Assembly (NCBI GenBank): GCA_947579665.1
Contig: OX388344.1
Location: 9,418,346-9,482,345 of the forward strand
Direction: 5' to 3'
DNA length: 64,000 nt
Source of the DNA: Sympetrum striolatum
Lineage: Eukaryota > Arthropoda > Insecta > Odonata > Libellulidae
Shown: positions 57,161 to 64,000 of the stretch, in pieces
Position numbering within the stretch: the stretch's first letter is position 1
Layout: each line of letters starts with the position of its first letter
Program-made: the position numbers and the translations under genes
Notes under the pieces: model-generated
The model's database searches: none
What the model saw: the letters and a program-made list of their open reading frames with translations, nothing else
Told to the model about the DNA's origin: nothing

Positions 57161-57530
57161 CGTCATTTTGTCTAGATATGATCGAAAAAGACAACGAAAA
57201 AGGATAATTTCACCAAAATTTCCATTTTTTTCCTCTATTTTTCCTCAATTTTCGTCATTTTATCGAGATATGATCCAAAAAAAACTAAAACGGATAATTT
57301 CACCAAAATTTCAATTTTTTCCTCAATTTAGCCTTAATATTCATCATTTTATCGAGATATGATCCAAAAAAGCAACGAAAGCGTATAATTTTAGTAAAAT
57401 TTCATTGTTTTTCCTCTATTTTGCCTTAAGTTTCGTCATTTTACCGGGATATGATCCAAAAAAGCAACGAAAGCGTATAATTTTAGCAAAATTTCATTGT
57501 TTTTCCTCTATTTTGCCTTAATTTTAGAAT
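57161..57530 (+). repeat. 92-bp satellite, left block (4 units)
   Basis: Units begin CGTCATTTTNTCNAGATATG at 57161, 57253, about 57342 and 57434, followed by AAGCAACGAAAACGGATAAT and a TTTCCTCTATTTTGCC end. The array continues after the LINE at 60508. Confidence 0.93.
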
Positions 57531-57533
57531 TGG

Positions 57534-60505
57534 CCAGTTAGTGGGTTGAAGGGAACGAAATAATCGGCCGATCGAATTATGGAAATAGAGCCGAACAGCG
57601 AAATGAAAAATAAGCGAAATTTACTGACAATACCACCTAAATTTGTTTGCGAAAGAAAAATACCAATTGCGATAGTTAACTGTAGAAGTGTTAAAAATAA
57701 AGTATCCGATTTGGAGCATCTTATTCGTAGCCACGACACCGATATTTTTATAAGGTACAGAAAGCTGGTTAAATGAGGATATAAGCGATAATGAAATATT
57801 TCCAAAGGATTACACTATTTATCGCCGGGATCGTAGGGAAAAGACAGGTGGCGGTGTTTATATTGCGGTTAAATCATCTCTCCAGAGCAAGCCGAGGATT
57901 TCTAGTGATAGCGATATAGAAAGCGTCTGGTGAACAATAAGCCAACAGAACAAGCCGAACATAAATGTATGTGCGTTTTACCGACCACCGAACTCTTCTC
58001 GACAGGTTTTGCGACATCTTAACGACGAAACAAATTTCTACACGAGTAAGAACAACCAGAGTATAACTATAATCGGGGGGGATTTTAATCTTCCAGACAT
58101 CGACTGGAATAATCATAGCATAAAGAAAAGGGCCCGGGATGTCGACTCATGTAAAAAGTTATTAAATTTACTTCAGAAAAACTCACTAAGTCAAGCAGTA
58201 AAATCGCCAACCAGGGGTGACAATATACTCGATCTCCTTTTAATTAACTTTCCTGAGCGCATAGAGAACATTTCGATTGACGAAGGTCTTGGAGACCACA
58301 AAGGCGTTTTTGCAGTAGTCGAGATAAACCTTAGCAAGTATAAGAAACCCAAGCTCACAATTTATCTCTATTCCAAAGCCAATTTCGAGGAATTTAACGT
58401 AAAACTAACGACCGATTTTAATTCATTTAAGTCGCGCGTAAGCATCAACAACACTGAGGATACATGGAAATCATTCGTGGAGAAAATGCATAAATATATA
58501 GATTTGTATATACCTTCGAAATACTCTAAAAATGATTGTGAGCCCAGATGGTACGATAAAGAGGTTAGAAGGGCTCTCCGCCAACAAAGAGATTTGCACG
58601 GAAAAGTAAAAGCTTTTAAGGGAATAGATCAGCCTGTTACAAATCCACCACGATCACTATTGCTAGAAAAGCACAAGAAAGCAAAAAGCGACACCAAGCG
58701 AGCTATGCGTAACGCCCACAGCAACTTTAAAAAGAAAATACTTGGGGAATGTTTAGAGGAAGACCCTAAAGCTTTCTGGTCCTACGTTAGAGAGGTACAG
58801 GGAAAGATACAAACAGTGTGCTCGATAAGGGATATCGAAGGTAACATTACTTGCGATTCGAAGAGGAAAGCGAATATTGTAAACGAATTTTACCAAAGCG
58901 TATTCACATCAGATTGTAACATACAGATCCTCCCTAAGGTTAATATACTGGATTCCATGCCATATATAACTTTTACGACAGACGGTATAGTTAAAATATT
59001 ACGCAAAATTAAGCCAAATAAGTCGCCAGGGCCAGAAGGCATTCCAGCAAGAGTGCTTAAAGAACTGGCAGAAAGCGTCGCCCCTTATATCAAAATTATA
59101 TTTTGAAAATCGATAAATGAAGGTAGGGTCCCATCCGATTGGAAATTAGCTAATATTACTCCTGTTTACAAAAGCGGATTAAAGGAGGACCCAGGAAATT
59201 ATAGACCCATATCATTAACTTCGCTGTCCGGAAAGGTAATGAAACATATCGTCGTAAGCTCACTCATGGGATTTTTAGATAGTAATGAATTCCTCGACGC
59301 AAACCAGCATGGTTTTCGGAAGTCCCGATCATGTGAAACCCAACTTGCTCTATTTGTACACGATATCTTAAAGTCTGCCGAATGTAAAAAGCAAGTGGAC
59401 GCTATTTTCCTAGATTTCAAAAAAGCATTCGATAGAGTCCCCAACTACAAACTAATTTAAAAACTAAAATTAGCGGGCATTATCAAGGAAGTAGTCGACT
59501 GGGTTAAGGATTTTCTCTACGAGAGGGAACAACAAGTTGTACTGGATGGCGTTAGCTCAAATAGAGTCAAAGTTACCTCTGGCGTACCTCAAGGCAGTGT
59601 AATTGGACCTCTTCTTTTCCTTATTTATATCAATGACTTGAGTGACGAGATAGTTAGTAATGTGAGGATATTTGCGGATGACTCGGTTATATATAGGGAA
59701 ATAACAAACGAGGAAGACCGGGCATCTCTCTCAAACGATTTAGTCCTTATCCAAAGGTGGTGCGAAAAATGGGAATTAGATATTAACGTAAGTAAATGCT
59801 CCGTAGTTAATTTCTTCGAAAAGAAAAAAATGCGTCCAAATCACCCATACAAAATTAATGGAATTAGTATCAAAGTAGTAGATTCAGTTAAATATCTCGG
59901 GATCAACATTACTAATAACTTCAATTGGAGCACCCATATTCGAAAGATCTGCGGCAAAGCAAGTAAAAGGCTTGGCTTTGTAAAGCGCATTGTCGGTAAA
60001 TGCGATGAAAAGTTGAGAGAGCGATGTTATTTTACCTTGGTCAGATCACATATGGAATATGCGGCAAGTATATGGGATCCGGCGGATGTAACGTGTACTC
60101 GCGAACTCGAGAAAGTGCAGCGTAAAGCGGTTCGTTTTGTTAAGAAATTCTACGATAAAAAAGCAAGCGTTACAAAAATGCTCTCAGACGTAGGTTGGGA
60201 ATCCTTGAAAGAAAGGCGATTGGAAGCTAGGCTGCGATTGCTTAATAAATTCAGGGAAACTACATTTTCCGAAGATACAATCGGTATCATGCAACCCCCC
60301 TGCTACGTCGGTCGATCCGATAATGACCGTAAGTTAAGAGAAATAGATGCTAGGACTAATCGTTTTAGAGATTCATTCTTTCCGCGAACAATACGTGACA
60401 ATAACCGAATAAGGAAGTAATTTAGATTTGACTGGTGTTTACACCCCCTGCCACACGCCGAAAGGCGGCTTGTAGGGTATTGATGTAGATGTAGATGTAG
60501 ATGAA
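57534..60505 (+). mobile_element. Near-full-length CR1/Jockey-like LINE
   Basis: Inserted within the 92-bp satellite: the repeat stops at CCTTAATTTT and resumes AATTTTCGTC after the LINE tail, suggesting a short AATTTT duplication. The 3' end has a GCCG..CGGC hairpin (about 60455-60472) and a GATGTA microsatellite tail (60482-60503), the usual end type of CR1-like elements. The coding region covers endonuclease and reverse transcriptase. An ORF1 upstream is not seen, so the copy may lack its 5' part. Confidence 0.9.
57579..60420 (+). pseudogene. LINE ORF2: APE endonuclease and reverse transcriptase
   Basis: The APE domain starts IAIVNCRSVKNKVSDLEHLI (57663), continues RREKTGGGVYIAVKSS, then CAFYRPPNSS, IIGGDFNLPDIDWNNH (58069) and EGLGDHKGVF with the catalytic Asp-His. 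The reverse transcriptase shows KPNKSPGPEGIPARVLK, WKLANITPVYKSG, NYRPISLTSLSGK, QHGFRKSRSCETQL, FLDFKKAFDRV (catalytic Asp), SGVPQGSVIGPLLFLIYIND and FADDS (59671-59685, catalytic pair), then a C-terminal block to TAA at 60420. Damage: one frameshift near 57752 and three stops, TGA 57931, TGA 59104 and TAA 59458, each explainable by one base change. All other codons are in one frame, so it is recently inactivated. The fragment at 3238-3645 is the same family. Confidence 0.93.
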
Positions 60506-60507
60506 TT

Positions 60508-60900
60508 TTCGTCATTTTATCGCCATATGATCCAAAAAAGCAACGAAAACGGATAATTTAATCGAAATTTCAATTTTTTCCTCTATTTTTCCTTTATTTT
60601 CGTCATTTTGTCTAGATATGATCGAAAAAAGCAACGAAAACTGATAATTTCACCGAAATTTCAATTTTTTCCCTCTATTTTTCCTTTATTTTCGTCATTT
60701 TGTCTAGATATGATCGAAAAAAGCAACGAAAACTGATAATTTCACCGAAATTTCAATTTTTTTCCTCTATGTTTCCTTTATTTTCGTCATTTTGTCTAGA
60801 TATGATCGAAAAAAGCAACGAAAACTGATAATTTCACCGAAATTTCAATATTTTTCCTCTATTTTGCCTTAATTTTGTCATTTTATCGAGATATGATCGA
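60508..60900 (+). repeat. 92-bp satellite, right block (about 4 units)
   Basis: CGTCATTTT starts at 60510, 60601, 60693, 60785 and about 60877. Units in this block are more alike than those left of the LINE. Confidence 0.93.
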
Positions 60901-60904
60901 AATT

Positions 60905-61075
60905 TGAGCTTTTATCTATAAACTTCGCCACCAGTGCCATCTCTCGAGGAAAATTGGAACTTTAGTTTATAAACTTCGCCACTAATGCCATCTCTTGAGG
61001 AAAATTGGAACGTTTGTTTTTACAATCTTCGCCGCTAATGCCATCTCTCGAGGAAAATTTGTATGCTGCATCTCC
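60905..61075 (+). repeat. 52-bp tandem repeat, three units
   Basis: GCCATCTCTCGAGGAAAATT starts at 60936, 60987 and 61040, each preceded by AACTTCGCCACTAAT or a variant. Confidence 0.9.
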
Positions 61076-64000
61076 AGAAAAATTTGAACTTTTTGAACTG
61101 AAAAATAAATATATCCCTAGGTAAACTGTAACATTACCATTCGTTGATATATAATTTAGTATCATACTTATACTATATTTAGCAAAAGTCTACTTTACCT
61201 AGGAAGGCGGGTTAAACAAATAAATGTTAACTTTTTTAACCAATTATTTTTTTCTATTTACAAAAATTTAAAAAATTTTAAACAGTTATGTACCAATATT
61301 TCATTAACTTTAATTTAAATTAAATTTAATTTCTGATATTTGTCGTGAATTATTAGTTTATTCCGCTAGAAGAAGTTCAATTATTCGTTACTGTTCAGAT
61401 AATGATTCACTTCACTAAGTTTTAAATTAATTAATTTATGCTGGTGACTTCACTCGTGTTTCAATTTGAAAGAAATTACGTGCCGTAAAATTTAATAGTT
61501 AAAACAGTTATGTGAATTCAGTTCGGTTATATTTTCGCAATTCCAAATGCGAATAGATCCGCTGATGTTGCAGTACCATGTAACTACCTCAAACCGGGCA
61601 TTTAAAACTCTCATGAATATACAGTGATATTCGGGAGAAGTTATTTGCCGTTGTATAAAATAGAATTGTGAAAATTTTAATTAACTCATGAAATTGATTC
61701 GTTAATGAAATTTCTAAATCTGCATGCTTGTGGCTCAACGTAACCTCATGTAACCGATATCAGTTAGTCGGTATCTGTGAAGGTTTCATTTAAAGTTAGA
61801 ATATGGGTATTCTGAACTTGGTGGTATTGGAAGCAATCAATTTGTTCGGTGAATTTTGCTTGACCGTAATTATGTTGTTGAACGCGTTTCACCAGACGCT
61901 ATTTACAGCGGTACATTTTCAGGGCATTCAAGAATAACTGAAATGAAAACGGAAGAAAGTTCTCTGTCTGTTTGATAACAAAGCCATTCCGAAAACTTGA
62001 AATTACTCTACCTAAACTGTAATTTATATTAATCAATAAATTGTTTTGCGGAATAACTTCAAGCTTAATTATCCGAATATTTGTAACCCGCGTTTCGGTG
62101 ACTTTCATGCCGCTACTTAACGTTAATATTTCAATAATTACATAATTTGATAATCTATCGAATGTAATGGTTTTAATTCCGTCCTTAAAAAAACGAAATA
62201 TCGCCGAGGAAAGTATAAAATAAACGTTGTGGATTTCAATACTCTCGGAACATTTATAAACTGTGCATCAGTGACGTATAAATCGCTAAATATAAATTTG
62301 ATTATACTTCTTGCAGTTTTTAATATTTTCCGAAAATAGGTGCATCGGAGACTTGTAAAGCGCCAGCTAACGTAAATATATCAGTAAAAGGTTTCTTTGA
62401 TCATATACTATTTGTAACTGTTTTAATTCAATTTATAATTTAAACACTATTGCCAAGAAAAGTCCGTAAAACCATGTAGTTTTCAATATACGTTAGGAGC
62501 GATGAAATCCGATTTGACAGTTGCTATCGGAGCGATATCGGAAACCTTACGATCATTGAATTGTAGCCGAAACGGGAATCAATTTAACGAAAGTTCAATG
62601 CCCTGGCGCATGCCATTCGCGGGGATTAGAATAGTGAAGCAATGTTTATCAAGTAATCGATGCACCCTAATTATTTAAGTCAAGCTTGAAATATATTTGT
62701 TAAAAATGTGAAGGTGGGCATCAACTGTTAAGGTCATAGTGAAAATATCTTATTAGTGACTTTTAACTAATTGGGCGAATCGAATTTTTTTTCATATATT
62801 TCCGTAGAAATTTCGCAATATTTCGGTAATGAAATTAAAGTGAACTCCTTGATATTTTAATTTTGTTGTTTATTTCCATTAAATAGGAAAAGTGCATATT
62901 TTGTGTTCTAACTTTGTCCTTCATAATTCCTTTGCGAAATTTAATCATTCACTCATACCCGCGAGTCTAAATTGTTTACTTCTTAAAGAGCTAAATGAAA
63001 TAACTGAAATCAATGTGATTTGTTAGATTGCGTAATGTACAGCTAACAGCAAAAAAAAGTTACCACCCCTGACCCACCAAGAAATTCTAAGTCCAAATTT
63101 CGGGCCGGCGAGCCTTTCTCTCGAAAAGGGAGGGAGAGAAAAGAAAGATGGAGAACATGGTACGTTACGCTAGCTCGGCTCTCGCGTTTGGATGGAGAAT
63201 TTTCGTTATTTATATAAAAATCATTTACTACTATCCATTATTTGCCGCAACATTTGATGTGTTAACGCGTACTATTGAATTTGACGACGATCAACTGGAA
63301 GATAACTAAAGAAATGAATCGAATGGAATGCAGCAATCAAAGTAACTCTCACTTTAATTTTCGATAACAGATTATTAAATCATTTCCAAAGCAATACAAA
63401 TGAATTTAACTGAATACAACATTCGGTATCAAATTAACTCACATTTCGTTTTTCGAAAATCGATCGTTTAAATCACTTCCAACGATTGATTATGCTCATC
63501 AATGTGAACGAAACCAGCAACTATTCTCTTCTTCTTAATTTCAAATAGGCCACAACGCAGGATCTCGGATTCAACAATGGCATTTGTCGTCAGGGGGACC
63601 GGTTGTTTATACTCACAAAACTTTTCGTATTCCGTAAAATTCTCGAAAATTCAATTCTGGGATCGAAGCTAGGACGAAGTGTCACCATTTTTTACAATAT
63701 AAACACTTTCGTATATATATATATATATATTTGAATGCAATGTTCTATAAAAATTTCAAGTCAATCGACCAAGTGATTTTTGAGTTTTGCGGGCACAAAC
63801 ATATGCAGGCTGAATTTTTATACATAAGATATGTGCATAATTCGGTGGATTATTATAATTTAATTTGATTGCTTTTACAACCCTTTCGTTTAATTTTCCC
63901 AATTGAAAAGCGTTCTATCATGAAGAGAAATAACTAAGGAATAAACACAAGGAAATAAAAGTTCCACATCTTCCACACAAAAAGTCGTGTAACTTTGACA
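61076..64000. other. AT-rich sequence, no gene seen
   Basis: The frame at 61899-62108 has no known motif. A purine-rich patch lies at about 63125-63150 and an AT microsatellite at 63712-63731. Nothing else recognised. Confidence 0.45.

Noticed and set aside
57161..60900. CRISPR-like array of regularly spaced repeats
   Set aside because: The 92-bp units are contiguous with no unique spacers, no cas genes, and the genome is animal.

Overview
This window reads as nuclear DNA of an animal, most likely an arthropod: it is AT-rich, has no bacterial-type operons or long open frames, shows spliceosomal GT-AG introns inside transposon genes, and carries a mix of element families typical of arthropod genomes (CR1/Jockey-like LINEs, Penelope-like, hAT, Tigger/pogo, PIF-Harbinger, Transib, Helentron-like repeats, tRNA-derived SINEs). 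I cannot name the species. I find no convincing host gene; almost everything recognisable is a transposable element (TE) or a tandem or inverted repeat.

Layout. 1-11130: a diverged large inverted repeat (arms about 880-2400 and 8780-11130) around a GC-rich 16-bp minisatellite (4024-4258 and 7628-8600). The minisatellite is split by a 3.36-kb Transib element (4259-7622). Its ends carry the RAG recombination-signal-like heptamer, its target site is CGGCG, and its minus-strand transposase gene is internally deleted. A LINE 3' end lies at 3238-3645. 12793-17326: a PIF-Harbinger pair, with a degenerate Myb/SANT-like accessory gene (+) convergent with a HARBI1-like transposase (-), followed by a TA-flanked MITE. 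19306-21374: a deleted Tigger element with another MITE inside. 21749-22785 and 32575-38030: two opposite copies of a Helentron-like repeat with 318-bp subunits and a CA/GT microsatellite. The second copy is split by a 4.4-kb DNA transposon (33380-37779) with about 285-bp inverted ends, a DDE transposase broken by one stop, and a possible second spliced gene. 24100-26470: nested inverted duplications, SINE heads and a decayed LINE.

38324-42071: a Tigger element with TA duplications, itself hit by a hAT MITE with a perfect 8-bp duplication and by two tRNA-like SINEs. 42916-44387: a second, shorter Transib copy with an intact CACTGTG end next to CGACG. 46411-47092: a Penelope-like GIY-YIG endonuclease remnant followed by a hammerhead-like RNA motif. 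48245-51816: a hAT element with a GTF2IRD2/ZBED-like transposase pseudogene. 53041-53421: an APE-like nuclease remnant. 57161-61075: a 92-bp satellite split by a nearly full-length LINE (57534-60505), then a 52-bp tandem repeat. The rest is AT-rich DNA in which I recognise nothing.

The elements do not form a cellular pathway. Their value is as a layered record: nesting gives relative ages (minisatellite before Transib; Helentron-like repeat before the 4.4-kb transposon; Tigger before hAT MITE and SINEs; satellite before LINE). The most notable content is the pair of RAG1-related Transib copies.
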